DNA from: Sediminibacterium sp.
GTDB taxonomy: Bacteria; Bacteroidota; Bacteroidia; Chitinophagales; Chitinophagaceae
Direction of reading: 5' to 3'
Assembly: GCF_030695065.1 (NCBI RefSeq)
Contig: NZ_JAUYTR010000007.1
Span: 1 to 64,000, forward strand
Length of the DNA: 64,000 nt
Shown in pieces: positions 28,929-38,988 of the stretch (positions within the stretch are counted from its first letter, which is position 1; every line of letters begins with the position of its first letter). The position numbers and the translations under genes were made by a program. The notes beneath the pieces are model-generated. The model searched no databases. It had not been told where the DNA came from and saw nothing but the letters and a program-made list of their open reading frames with translations.

Positions 28929-30881
28929 ATGTTTTCTAGATACCAGTTACGTCGAATTAAAAACCTCTCTATAATCCCTAGGTGGGTGATTTTTATTTTA
29001 GATATGTCTGTAGGTACTTTTTGTTTCTTATTAGCTTATCTGATTAAAAATGAGTTCAACTTCGGTGTATTTCAAGAAGGTCAAATAGGTCAAAACTTAT
29101 TGATATTGCTAGCTTTTAATATATCCCTTTTTTCACTATTTAAAGTTTATGCAGGAATCATACGTTTTACAGGTTTACAAGATACTTTTAGAATATTCTT
29201 TGTAGTATTTTTTGCTAATGTTGGATACTATGTTTTAGATTTATTCATTCTACAATGGTATGGGTTTCGATTAATTCCAGCTTCTGTTTTGGTTATAAAT
29301 ATGCTCCTTTCCTTTGTAGGATTAAGTTCGTATCGTGTTATTATAAAATATTTCTTCTCTTATATCACTACCATCAATGTTACCAAAAAAAGAGTAGCGA
29401 TATTCGGTGCAGGGGACGTCGGTATTTCTACAAAGCGTGCTTTAGAGCATGATATGACTGCAAATATTCAAATGGTTTTGTTTATTGAAGATGATCAGCG
29501 TAAAGTGGGAAAAAATATAGATGGGATAAAAATTTGTTCTTCTTCTCAGTTGGAACTTTTATTAAAGCAATATTTAATTGATGAATTAATTATTGCTACT
29601 ACTAAGTTACCTTCTAAGCGAAAAAATGAAATAGTCGATTTTTGTTTGGATAATAAAATTGAAGTGTTTACGGTACCGCCATTGAAGAGTTGGATCAATG
29701 GTCAGTTAAGCACCAAGCAACTGCAGAATGTGAAGATTGAAGACTTATTAGAGCGGGAACAAATTAAGTTGTACAACGAAATTTTATTCAAACAGCTAAA
29801 CAATAAAACAGTTCTAGTTACTGGAGCTGCTGGTTCTATAGGAAGCGAGATTGTGCGTCAGTTATTACAGTACAAACCCAAAACAATTGTATTGAATGAT
29901 TGTGCGGAAACCCCTTTGCATGACCTTAAGCTAGAATTAGAAGAGCTAGGTTGCAATAATTTTATCTTGGCTTTGGGGGATGTTCGGAATGAGCTATTTG
30001 TAGATAAAATCTTTCAAGATTTCCATCCCCAATTTGTTTATCATGCAGCAGCATATAAGCATGTTCCAATGATGGAAAATAGCCCTTTGGAAGCCATTTG
30101 TACGAATGTAGGCGGAACTAAATTGTTGGCAGATTTATCCATTAAATATGGAGTAGAAAGATTCGTAATGATTTCTACTGATAAAGCAGTGAACCCAACC
30201 AATGTTATGGGGGCTTCTAAACGAATAGCAGAAATGTATGTGCAGAGCCTATACCAGAACCAAGAACTACAATTCCAAAGTAATTTATCAACTACCAGAA
30301 CAAAGTTCATTACAACTCGTTTTGGAAACGTTTTAGGATCGAATGGTTCAGTAATCCCAAGATTCAAAAAACAAATTGAAGCAGGAGGACCTGTTACGGT
30401 CACCCATCCAGATATTACTCGTTATTTCATGACTATTCCGGAAGCCTGTCAATTGGTATTAGAAGCTGGTTCTATGGGCAATGGGGGAGAGATTTTTGTT
30501 TTTGATATGGGACAACCAGTAAAGATTGCTGATCTAGCTAGGAAAATGGTTAGGTTGTCTGGATTGGTGCCCGATGAGGACATTAAGATTGAATATTCAG
30601 GGTTACGACCAGGTGAAAAACTCTATGAAGAGTTGTTAAATAATGCAGAAAACACACTCAATACCTATCACGAGAAAATCTTAATTGCTAAAACCCGGAC
30701 TATTGAATATGCTAGCTTATCTATTCAAATAGACGGCTTAATTGGCCCTGCAAAAAGGCAGGAATCAGTTAACTCAATCGTTAAAGCCATGAAAGAATTG
30801 GTACCCGAGTTCATCAGTAATAATTCCGAATTTGAGCAGTTGGATGCGCCTAAAGTGATTAATATGAATAAAGTTGGGTAA
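28929..30881 (+). CDS. pglF: membrane-bound UDP-GlcNAc 4,6-dehydratase, PglF/WbpM/CapD type
   Basis: Protein of 650 residues with four N-terminal membrane helices and two Rossmann regions. The first carries RVAIFGAGDVG. The second, catalytic one begins KTVLVTGAAGSIGSEIVRQL and contains the active-site segment STDKAVNPTNVMGASKR, in which the usual Tyr of YxxxK is replaced by Met, as in this subfamily. It makes UDP-4-keto-6-deoxy-GlcNAc, the substrate of the aminotransferase upstream. Together with PglC, PglD and PglE it completes a bacillosamine pathway. Confidence 0.93.
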   Translation: MFSRYQLRRIKNLSIIPRWVIFILDMSVGTFCFLLAYLIKNEFNFGVFQEGQIGQNLLILLAFNISLFSLFKVYAGIIRFTGLQDTFRIFFVVFFANVGYYVLDLFILQWYGFRLIPASVLVINMLLSFVGLSSYRVIIKYFFSYITTINVTKKRVAIFGAGDVGISTKRALEHDMTANIQMVLFIEDDQRKVGKNIDGIKICSSSQLELLLKQYLIDELIIATTKLPSKRKNEIVDFCLDNKIEVFTVPPLKSWINGQLSTKQLQNVKIEDLLEREQIKLYNEILFKQLNNKTVLVTGAAGSIGSEIVRQLLQYKPKTIVLNDCAETPLHDLKLELEELGCNNFILALGDVRNELFVDKIFQDFHPQFVYHAAAYKHVPMMENSPLEAICTNVGGTKLLADLSIKYGVERFVMISTDKAVNPTNVMGASKRIAEMYVQSLYQNQELQFQSNLSTTRTKFITTRFGNVLGSNGSVIPRFKKQIEAGGPVTVTHPDITRYFMTIPEACQLVLEAGSMGNGGEIFVFDMGQPVKIADLARKMVRLSGLVPDEDIKIEYSGLRPGEKLYEELLNNAENTLNTYHEKILIAKTRTIEYASLSIQIDGLIGPAKRQESVNSIVKAMKELVPEFISNNSEFEQLDAPKVINMNKVG

Positions 30882-30888
30882 TCCATTT

Positions 30889-32385
30889 ATGAAGTGTTCT
30901 TATAGATTTGTTTTAATAGGTTGCTCAATATTTTTTTTGAACAATTTACAAAGTCAATCCTATACATTAGAATCCATCAATCAAAACCAATTGAGGAATC
31001 AACAGTTATTGGGCAATCACGATTCTACTGTTTCCTTTTCCAATCAATTTAATACTATCATAGCAGTAGGAAAGAGTAACTGGAAAAAGTCTTCTTTTAC
31101 ACTTTTACCTTTTGTTTTCACCCAACAATTGAATACTCACCATCCCTTCGGTTGGAATGATGGAGCAATGATTCAGGCAAAAGGCTATCAGGTATTAGCA
31201 AGACCTGGTGTAAACATGCAATACGGTATTTTTGAAGTACAGCTTGCTCCTGAATTGGTGTTTGCTTCCAATGGCAATTACGCCACACCCCAATATGGCA
31301 ATCACAATAATAATTCTTATTCCAAAATATTCCCTGGTCAATCTTTTGTTAAAGCCAACTATGGAGCAATTTCATTAGGGGTATCCACCCAAAATCTTTG
31401 GTGGGGCCCTGGCATTCATAGCTCTTTATTGATGAGCAATAATGCCCCAGGTTTTTTGCATGCATTTATAGGCACCCGCAAACCCATTAAAACGCCCATT
31501 GGAAATATTGAATTCAACTTGATAGGTGCTCGTTTAACTTCAACTTCAAGCATTGGCTTCGAGAACAATCATTTACAACCACGTTATAATGGCAATATTT
31601 GGCGTTATTTAAACTCCTATGTAATTAGCTGGCAACCCAAATGGATTAAGGGATTGTTTCTAGGTATGACCCGTTCCTTACAACAATATGGGGAAGAATC
31701 ATTGAATAGACCAGCTGGTTTTATTAGTAAATATTTACCCATCATTGGGCTACCTCTTGAGAAGGCAAATTATTTTGGAGACGACACGCTCAGACGTGAC
31801 CAATTGGCATCATTCTTTTTGCGCTGGGTTTTACCCAAAGCCAATGCGGAGTTTTATGTTGAATACGGTAAGAACGATTATGGCGTGAATTTCAGGGACT
31901 ATATCAATGGCCCAACCCATTCTTCTGCCTATACAGCGGGGTTTAGAAAATTAATTCCAAAATCAGCGGAGAAATATATTCAATTAGAAACAGAGATTAC
32001 TCAAATGAGTCAATCGCCAGATTATTTAGTAAGAGATGCGGGAAATTGGTATGTTCATGGACAAATTGGGCAAGGTTATACCCACGAAAACCAAATCATG
32101 GGTGCGGGTGCAGGTTTCGGGGCCAACCTGCAAACATTTTCTGCAACTTGGGTAAATGGTAATCTCCGCAACGGATTTTTAATACAAAGAATAGAAAGAG
32201 ACCCAGAAAATCGGGTCAATAAATGGACCGATTTCAGTATTGGTTGGATACCTCAATGGAGGTATAAAAACATGATTCTGGGGGCCAAAGTTCAATTGAT
32301 TCGTTCCAATAATTACAGTTGGGAAAAAGGAAACAATCCTTTCAACTTGCACAGTCGTTTAATGATTCAATACAATTTTAAATAA
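30889..32385 (+). CDS. Wzi-like outer-membrane beta-barrel protein (copy 1)
   Basis: Protein of 498 residues with a signal peptide (MKCSYRFVLIGCSIFFLNN, cleavage after LQSQS) and alternating aromatic strands ending in MIQYNFK, a C-terminal aromatic as in beta-barrels. The blocks FVKANYGAISLGVSTQN, LWWGPGIHSSLLMSNNAPGF and GQGYTHENQIMGAG match the Wzi capsule-assembly family. The family helps anchor or release capsule at the cell surface. ATG 30889 is preferred over an in-frame TTG at 30874 because it starts a clean signal peptide. The next gene is a paralogue. Confidence 0.87.
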   Translation: MKCSYRFVLIGCSIFFLNNLQSQSYTLESINQNQLRNQQLLGNHDSTVSFSNQFNTIIAVGKSNWKKSSFTLLPFVFTQQLNTHHPFGWNDGAMIQAKGYQVLARPGVNMQYGIFEVQLAPELVFASNGNYATPQYGNHNNNSYSKIFPGQSFVKANYGAISLGVSTQNLWWGPGIHSSLLMSNNAPGFLHAFIGTRKPIKTPIGNIEFNLIGARLTSTSSIGFENNHLQPRYNGNIWRYLNSYVISWQPKWIKGLFLGMTRSLQQYGEESLNRPAGFISKYLPIIGLPLEKANYFGDDTLRRDQLASFFLRWVLPKANAEFYVEYGKNDYGVNFRDYINGPTHSSAYTAGFRKLIPKSAEKYIQLETEITQMSQSPDYLVRDAGNWYVHGQIGQGYTHENQIMGAGAGFGANLQTFSATWVNGNLRNGFLIQRIERDPENRVNKWTDFSIGWIPQWRYKNMILGAKVQLIRSNNYSWEKGNNPFNLHSRLMIQYNFK

Positions 32386-32387
32386 GC

Positions 32388-33971
32388 ATGCTCAAGACTG
32401 TTCATGGTTTTTTCCTAATATTGAGCTCTCTGTTTTTACAGCCGATATTGCATGCGCAATCCAGTTCTTTTTTAGGTGATGGAATGCAAGACATTGTTAG
32501 AAGAAACCAATTATTGGGTAGGGTTTCCCCACGTGCTGCTTTCATGATCAATGGCTTTGCTGAAATCAATACTGCCATTGATAGTCTGTACCCAATCAAC
32601 AAGAAAAATAATAAAACTAAATTATTTCAATACCTACCCATCCAAATCATTCAACAATTCAACAGTGGGTATCCGCATGGATTGAATGATGGTGCAATGA
32701 TTCGTGCCAAAGGTTTGCAACATTTGGTGGCATTGGGGATCAAAGGAAACATAGGGAATTTTTCTTATCAGTTTAGACCAGAATTCATAACAGCAGAAAA
32801 TCCAGCTTTTGAAACTTTTTCTACGGAACAATATCCTAAAATTTGGGAGAGTTATTATCGTTGGTTGAATAAAATAGATCAGCCCGAGCAAATGGGTAAT
32901 GGACGGTACAATAAGCTATTTGCTGGTCAATCCTTTCTTCAATACCATCATAAAAATTTGGCTCTTGGCATTTCCAATGAAAATATTTGGTGGGGACCGG
33001 GTAGATTCAATGCCTTGGTCATGAGCAATAATGCCCCTGGCTTTACCCATATTAGTGTAAAAACCACCAGTCCATTTCAAACGGCTATCGGTCGTTTTGA
33101 AACACAATTGATTGCAGGTACTTTAAAAGCTTCGAATATTTTACCCCCCGATCGCAATCGTTTCAATGATTTGGGGCAACCCCTCTATCAACCCAAACCC
33201 ACCCAATCTCGTTCCTTAGTAGGCTTGAATATCAGCTGGCAACCCAAATGGACCAATGGCTTAACCCTTGGATTGAATGCGGTTAGTTATGGGTACAATG
33301 GGGCTGCTGCACCCTATAACAAGAATGCAATCATTGGTTCTTTATTTGCCCGCTATTTAATGCCTGCAGAACATGCAGAACTCTATTTTGAATACGGTCG
33401 CAACGATAAAATTCCCACGCCCTTTAACCTAGCTTTCGAAACTGGTTATCCAAGGGCTTATGTGGCTGGTTTTAGAAAATTATTTGCTACCCGTAAAAAA
33501 CATTTCTGGGAATTTGCTGCGGAGTTTACCCAACTGCAATTGCCTACTGCAGAACTGACCCAAACCACCAATAGTTGGTACACCAGCGTACATGTACCGC
33601 ATGGTTATACCCATCAAGGTCAGGTGCTGGGTGCAGGCATTGGACCGGGTAGCAATAGCCAAATTATGGACATCAGTTATGTGAATGGCATGAATAAAAT
33701 AGGCGTAAAATTCGAGCGCTTAGTACACAACAACGACTTCTATTATTACACTTGGCAAGGCCTAAATGAGTTTGCTCGCAGATGGGTTGACCTTTCCACT
33801 ACGGTTCATGCCAACTGGCAATTCAAGCAATTGATTTTGTCTGGTCAGTTGGGGTTGATTCGTTCTCAAAACTACCAATGGAGAACCTTGGAAGCACCCC
33901 TATTTTATTTTAGTAGGGGATACGACCGAATCAATATCCATAGTAAGGTTTCTCTTATCTATCGCTTCTAA
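32388..33971 (+). CDS. Wzi-like outer-membrane beta-barrel protein (copy 2)
   Basis: A 527-residue paralogue of the preceding protein: IWWGPGRFNALVMSNNAPGF and VPHGYTHQGQVLGAG line up with copy 1. The signal peptide is MLKTVHGFFLILSSLF with cleavage after LHAQS. The C-terminal residue is Phe (SLIYRF), the usual beta-barrel insertion signal. It starts 2 nt after copy 1, so the two are co-transcribed and may form one surface unit or serve two polymers. It ends the plus-strand locus; the next gene's stop codon is one base away on the other strand. Confidence 0.87.
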   Translation: MLKTVHGFFLILSSLFLQPILHAQSSSFLGDGMQDIVRRNQLLGRVSPRAAFMINGFAEINTAIDSLYPINKKNNKTKLFQYLPIQIIQQFNSGYPHGLNDGAMIRAKGLQHLVALGIKGNIGNFSYQFRPEFITAENPAFETFSTEQYPKIWESYYRWLNKIDQPEQMGNGRYNKLFAGQSFLQYHHKNLALGISNENIWWGPGRFNALVMSNNAPGFTHISVKTTSPFQTAIGRFETQLIAGTLKASNILPPDRNRFNDLGQPLYQPKPTQSRSLVGLNISWQPKWTNGLTLGLNAVSYGYNGAAAPYNKNAIIGSLFARYLMPAEHAELYFEYGRNDKIPTPFNLAFETGYPRAYVAGFRKLFATRKKHFWEFAAEFTQLQLPTAELTQTTNSWYTSVHVPHGYTHQGQVLGAGIGPGSNSQIMDISYVNGMNKIGVKFERLVHNNDFYYYTWQGLNEFARRWVDLSTTVHANWQFKQLILSGQLGLIRSQNYQWRTLEAPLFYFSRGYDRINIHSKVSLIYRF

Positions 33972-33972
33972 A

Positions 33973-35043
33973 TTATTTTCTTTTGGGTGCAGTATTTAAT
34001 AAATAAAGGATGCCCATGAATCCTCCAATGGCAGCTCCTGCCAGTAGCCCCATCCACCATTTCAATTTATTTTCTTTTAAAGGCAATTCAGGTTGATCCA
34101 CTACTTGTACCGTAGGGGTTTCTTGTATTAAAACGGTTTTACTGGCTTCTAAATTCTTGGTCAATTCTCCAAATACGGTAGACTGTACCAATTTATCCCT
34201 GGAGCTAATTTCTGCACTCACTTCTGGTGCGGTGAACGCGGGGTTTCCATCCAACAATTGTCTGTTGGCATTGGCCGCCGAATAAGTTTTGATATTTAAA
34301 ATTCTTCCCAAACTATCTACCCGATGTTGCAATCGGTCTACATTCCCCTTTAGCCTTTTCGTTTTAGTATCTACATAAAAATCAGTAGTCACTTGTAATA
34401 ATCGCTCGCAGAGTTGTTGGCTCACGGCTTCATTGCGGGTGGTAATTTCTAATGCAAATATGCCCAGTTTTTTATCGGGCTTGGCAATCGATAATTCTTT
34501 CTCAATAATGCGCTTCATAATCACTTGCAACAAACTATCTTCTGTTCTACTGAATTTTCGAACGCCCACGCCAAATTGAATGGGGCTTCCCAGTTTACTG
34601 CTCTTCAACCATTTTTTCTTCCATTCATAACTATTGGCATACACATCGGCCAATGAATTCTTGCTTGAACTATCTGATGCACTAAGCAATGCTTTTTTTA
34701 ATAAGCTTTTGCTCTTGAGTAATTCCAATACATTGTCTCCTTGTAACACTCCTGAACCCCCTGTTAACCCGCCAATATCCATTCCCAATTGACCAGCTAA
34801 TACCGATGCCAATCCGCCACCAGCACTCTTGCTGTCTTCCACTACAAATGTTAAGCGTGCTGTATAAGTAATGGGCTTATACCAAGCATAGCCCAGTCCT
34901 GCCAATGCCCCAAGCACTGCAATGCCCAAAATCAATTTCCATTGCTCCAATAAATAGGGAATCAATTGTTTCCAATTGTTCAGCATGACAGCGAAGGAAT
35001 AACTCGATTCTTCTTCGTTTATGGAATGTAGTTGATTACTCAT
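33973..35043 (-). CDS. Wzz-type polysaccharide chain-length/co-polymerase protein
   Basis: Protein of 356 residues with an N-terminal membrane helix (about 34-55), a large periplasmic domain and a second helix near the C-terminus (WWMGLLAGAAIGGFMGILYLL region). This is the Wzz layout without the cytoplasmic BY-kinase domain. The N-terminal Wzz signature includes KPITYTARLTFVVEDSKS. It works with the polymerase and the outer-membrane exporter encoded next to it. ATG 35043 follows the previous stop by one base; a start at 35061 would overlap it. No separate Wzc kinase or Wzb phosphatase gene is seen in the window. Confidence 0.87.
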   Translation of the reverse strand: MSNQLHSINEEESSYSFAVMLNNWKQLIPYLLEQWKLILGIAVLGALAGLGYAWYKPITYTARLTFVVEDSKSAGGGLASVLAGQLGMDIGGLTGGSGVLQGDNVLELLKSKSLLKKALLSASDSSSKNSLADVYANSYEWKKKWLKSSKLGSPIQFGVGVRKFSRTEDSLLQVIMKRIIEKELSIAKPDKKLGIFALEITTRNEAVSQQLCERLLQVTTDFYVDTKTKRLKGNVDRLQHRVDSLGRILNIKTYSAANANRQLLDGNPAFTAPEVSAEISSRDKLVQSTVFGELTKNLEASKTVLIQETPTVQVVDQPELPLKENKLKWWMGLLAGAAIGGFMGILYLLNTAPKRK

Positions 35044-35044
35044 A

Positions 35045-37348
35045 TTATCTGCGTAATACACTGATTAAACTAACCAATGCGGTTAAGGATCCAGTAATGG
35101 CGGAGACTTCTAAAATAGACAAGCCCCTTCTTTCCGTTCCTGATTTTTCTGGTACAATAATTTTAGACCCAGGTAATACCGTTGGGTAAGTTCTAAAAAA
35201 TAAGAATCGCTTAATCTGTTTATTAATACCATTGCTGTATTGCACATAAGCCCTTTTATGATCGGCCTTCTCTGTAAATCCGCCAGCTTCTGAAATATAC
35301 TTTTTAAAGCTGCCCGATTCATAACTCAATAACTGTGGATTGAATACTGCCCCCTTTACTTCTACAAAAGGTTCATTGCGTGGTATAAAAATACTGTCTC
35401 CGGGTTGCAATAAAAATGGTGCATTCGATTGGTCCAATACATTGGTTCCCACCCTGAGTTGATTACGAAAAATTTGCACATCATTCATTGAAGCCAATGG
35501 GGTAATACCGCCTGCTCGGCTAATTAATTCTCTCAAGGTTTCGTTGCGCTTTTCCAATGCATATTCTCCTGCATACAATACTTCACCACCCAATTTTACA
35601 TTCCCCAGTTTTTTATAGTTCACTAATCTTGGCACAAAAATATAATCCAGTGGTTCCAAATAAGTGCGGCTATTGGTGTTCACCAACATAGAGTCTACGC
35701 CAACCGTCATCACGGTGAGCAATTGGTTGGCCAAGGTATCGGCCCTGTTTTTTTCTAGTCTAGAAATTTCTACTTTATGGTTGGCAGCATCATTGGTAAA
35801 TCCATTGGCCATTAATAATACATCTTCTAATTGCATACCCCTACTATAAGGATACACGCCCGGATTTTTTACTGCGCCACCTACGGTTACTTGTAAACTG
35901 GCTTGTAAATTTTCTCTAGAGGCAATGACCACAGAGTCTTCTCTTTCCAATACAATATCTGCACTGGTTCCCGATAATAAACTGCTTACATCAAAAGCCA
36001 ACATGGTAGGCTCTGTGCCTGCATTGCGTCTGTTGATAAATCCTCTATTGGCATAAGCTTGCAACTTCAACCCATCGGCTTTCTTAATCAATTGTGAAAG
36101 CGTTAATCCCTTGGTTAATTCATAATTACCTGGTCTATACACGGCTCCTGTTAACACCACTCTATTGGTATAACTGCTGAGTACCCTGTCTACAAATACA
36201 CTGTCTCCATTGCGTGGGATGGTATAACCAAAATCGCTGGCAGCAATATCTTTCATTTGCAATTCCCTATTGGATATCTGCACCATTTTAGCCAAGTCTT
36301 TCAATGCCCATTCGGTAAATCCCCCTGCATATTGAATACCATCGGCCAACGTTTCTTTGTCTAATAATTCATAAATGGCTGGTCTTTTTACTTCACCACT
36401 CAAGATCAATTTTTTCTGGTATAAGGGGAAGCGAATAATGTCTTGGTCTTCTAATCTGATATGTTGATCTAATATTCCTTTTTGTAAAAACTGATAAAAA
36501 TCGACCACCTGAAATACCTTGTTATTTCTAATGAGTTCTATCTGTCTCAATGATCCATTAATAGTTGGCCCGCCCGATAAATACAATACATTGAACAAGC
36601 CCGCCAATCCGTTCACTACATAGTCTCCTGGAATTTCTGCTTCACCAATTACCGTTACTCTGATGGAACGCACTTTAGCTAATGTTACATAGAGTTTGGT
36701 TTGTCCTGAATTCAGCGCTGGATAAATGGTTTTTAATTGGTCTTTTATTTTTTTACTTGCTTGCTCAATGGTTAATCCATTCACCGCCGATTGTCCTGCA
36801 TATTCTAAATCAATTCTTCCTTCGGGGCTAACAGTGGGTTCTAAAGACTTAATATTAACGCCCGTTAAACTGATCGACAATTGATCACCTGGTCCAAGAA
36901 TATAATTTTGTGGAGTAGCTACCCTTGCATTGGGTTGTAAAATGGCATTGGGATTACTAAAATACTCGTATCCATAATAACGGATTCTTTTTTTCAACAA
37001 GGGCACTTCATTCACCCAGGTACTATCACTCAAAAACAAAGCAGAGTCGGTTACCAATGCCTTTGCCCCTGAATTATTTAACTTAGACATGCCCTGTATT
37101 TTCAACAAGCGCTTCTTAAAATCATTTACATCGGTAGGAGCCATGCCGCCTCTCACCAATTGGCTAATGGCTTCTGATTCAGACAAACCAGACTGCTGGG
37201 TTTTCTGCCAGTATTGCAAAATTTGCTGGTCGCTCATTTTACCCAATTGCATGGGCGCTTTTCCGGTATTATTGAGCTGCGCAAAACCATTGTTTGCAAC
37301 CAACACCAATAACCATACGAAAATGTATTTGATCATCCTATTCATCAT
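35045..37348 (-). CDS. Wza-like polysaccharide export protein with SLBB repeats
   Basis: Protein of 767 residues with a signal peptide (KYIFVWLLVLVANNGFAQ) but no lipobox cysteine, unlike E. coli Wza. A Poly_export domain starts at YILGPGDQLSISLTG (149-163) and is followed by several SLBB domains, recognisable by repeated units such as VTVIGEAEIPGDY, LSGEVKRPAIYEL and VTVGGAVKNPGVYPY. A hydrophobic stretch at the C-terminus (VSAITGSLTALVSLISVL) may anchor it. It should form the outer-membrane or periplasmic export channel. It is the only exporter of this type in the window and could serve both polysaccharide loci. Confidence 0.9.
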   Translation of the reverse strand: MMNRMIKYIFVWLLVLVANNGFAQLNNTGKAPMQLGKMSDQQILQYWQKTQQSGLSESEAISQLVRGGMAPTDVNDFKKRLLKIQGMSKLNNSGAKALVTDSALFLSDSTWVNEVPLLKKRIRYYGYEYFSNPNAILQPNARVATPQNYILGPGDQLSISLTGVNIKSLEPTVSPEGRIDLEYAGQSAVNGLTIEQASKKIKDQLKTIYPALNSGQTKLYVTLAKVRSIRVTVIGEAEIPGDYVVNGLAGLFNVLYLSGGPTINGSLRQIELIRNNKVFQVVDFYQFLQKGILDQHIRLEDQDIIRFPLYQKKLILSGEVKRPAIYELLDKETLADGIQYAGGFTEWALKDLAKMVQISNRELQMKDIAASDFGYTIPRNGDSVFVDRVLSSYTNRVVLTGAVYRPGNYELTKGLTLSQLIKKADGLKLQAYANRGFINRRNAGTEPTMLAFDVSSLLSGTSADIVLEREDSVVIASRENLQASLQVTVGGAVKNPGVYPYSRGMQLEDVLLMANGFTNDAANHKVEISRLEKNRADTLANQLLTVMTVGVDSMLVNTNSRTYLEPLDYIFVPRLVNYKKLGNVKLGGEVLYAGEYALEKRNETLRELISRAGGITPLASMNDVQIFRNQLRVGTNVLDQSNAPFLLQPGDSIFIPRNEPFVEVKGAVFNPQLLSYESGSFKKYISEAGGFTEKADHKRAYVQYSNGINKQIKRFLFFRTYPTVLPGSKIIVPEKSGTERRGLSILEVSAITGSLTALVSLISVLRR

Positions 37349-37362
37349 TTAACAAATATACA

Positions 37363-38988
37363 TTAAAGCCCGTAGCCTACACCCAAGCTCCAAGTCTTGC
37401 CCGTAGTATTCCAGCTGCTGTACCAGCCAGTGAACGTGAGGTTATTCAACCATTCATAAGAAGCCCGCAAAAAGAACTCTTTCTGGGTTGGGCCTTGGTT
37501 AAACAAGAAACGGGGCTGGGGCTCTGCAAAATACTGGTCGGCCAAGGTACCCGATCCACCCTTTCTAATGACTTGGTACCGCATTTGTAATTTCAATTTA
37601 GGGATGGGTGTATAGCGTGCCGTAAAAATCATTCTATCAAAATTATTGCCCATCCAATCGCCCATTACAAACCCTTGGTGGGTATAGTTTTGGGCCTGGT
37701 ATAAATTGCGGTACACAAATGGATTTACTCGGGTGTATTCAAACCCTGCTGTTAAATAAGGCACAAACAAATCGGTAACCGATGCTCCAATATTAAAGCC
37801 GATTTGGTTCCTGCTTTTATTGCGATTAAAAATAGTGCTCTGTCTAATTTCATCCACAAATAAAGTACCGTAGATATGCGTGTTCTTTATTTGGTTCCTG
37901 CTGCTGGCCATGATAAACAATTGCCCATTAGAGCCTGCTCTTATATCGGAATTATTAGACAAATTATCGTAGAGCTTAAAGAACATCACGGGAATTAAAT
38001 AGCCCGCATCCATTCTGTCGCTGTATACAATGGATTCTCCCAATGAAATATCCAAGCCCTTCATGGCTTTGATTTGGATGCTATGGGTGGCAAAATATTT
38101 GGGCACAAATAATATTCGATCACCCCCATAAATACCCCCATTTTCAGAGGGGTAACTATTGGTAGAATCAATCATTCTCGAGTTTAACCAGGCATGGGTA
38201 TAATGAAATTTCAACCAAGGAAACAATTGATAGTCTAAGCGTATAAAAGGAAATGCAGGTGCTTTATCCGATAAGACGGTTCTTCCATTTTCGCCATAGC
38301 CCCATAACAAATGGTCTTGCCCAATAGCTATTGATCCATTTTTAAAACTATAGGAAATACTTCCCCTAAACTGAGAATAATTCAAGGTTTTAAAAGCGGT
38401 AGTATCTTTTCTGATATAACCAGTTTCAGGCCCCAGAACCCCAGTGGTATCATAGCCATTGCCCTTGAGCAACACATCCTGATAAGCAAATTGAAAAGCA
38501 AATCTTTTCCCTGCTCTTCCCCAAAGTCTTAAGCCGGTACTGCGGGTTGTATAATTTTTATTAGTACCTCCCACTTGTGCACCAGTAATAGTAGGGTCAA
38601 AATAAAAAGATGCGTCTTTACCAATGGCGGTGGCCATTCTAAAACGCCCATTGGCATCTTTTTTAAACCAATTTAATTGTTCTGTAGCTTTTCCTGGATC
38701 AGTATCGAATTGGTCTCTGTATTCTTGTAGATAAAAATTCAATTCGCTTTTTTCAATGGGGCTTAAAACTGTTTGATGTTGTTGTAAACTGTCTAAACAG
38801 GCCCCAATATATACCCGGCTTAATGGCCGAATATGATCATCAAATTGTATCAATCCCTTCTGTGCCATTCGCCCCAAGTAATTGTAAATTTCACTTCGAT
38901 GATTCTCGTACACCGTTTGTGCTTGCAAAGAGGTACTGCCTAATACCAATAGTAAAACGCATTGGTAAATAATTGTTTTAATACGCAT
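37363..38988 (-). CDS. Wzi-like outer-membrane beta-barrel protein (third, divergent copy)
   Basis: Protein of 541 residues with signal peptide MRIKTIIYQCVLLLVLGSTS and cleavage near LQAQT. The middle contains GSIAIGQDHLLWGYGENG and TVLSDKAPAFPFIRLDYQ, which match the Wzi family block that reads LWWGPG...SNNAPGF in the two tandem copies. The C-terminus is aromatic-poor (GVGYGL). The role is likely capsule attachment or surface assembly for the minus-strand polysaccharide. It overlaps the initiating transferase gene by 11 nt. Confidence 0.82.
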   Translation of the reverse strand: MRIKTIIYQCVLLLVLGSTSLQAQTVYENHRSEIYNYLGRMAQKGLIQFDDHIRPLSRVYIGACLDSLQQHQTVLSPIEKSELNFYLQEYRDQFDTDPGKATEQLNWFKKDANGRFRMATAIGKDASFYFDPTITGAQVGGTNKNYTTRSTGLRLWGRAGKRFAFQFAYQDVLLKGNGYDTTGVLGPETGYIRKDTTAFKTLNYSQFRGSISYSFKNGSIAIGQDHLLWGYGENGRTVLSDKAPAFPFIRLDYQLFPWLKFHYTHAWLNSRMIDSTNSYPSENGGIYGGDRILFVPKYFATHSIQIKAMKGLDISLGESIVYSDRMDAGYLIPVMFFKLYDNLSNNSDIRAGSNGQLFIMASSRNQIKNTHIYGTLFVDEIRQSTIFNRNKSRNQIGFNIGASVTDLFVPYLTAGFEYTRVNPFVYRNLYQAQNYTHQGFVMGDWMGNNFDRMIFTARYTPIPKLKLQMRYQVIRKGGSGTLADQYFAEPQPRFLFNQGPTQKEFFLRASYEWLNNLTFTGWYSSWNTTGKTWSLGVGYGL

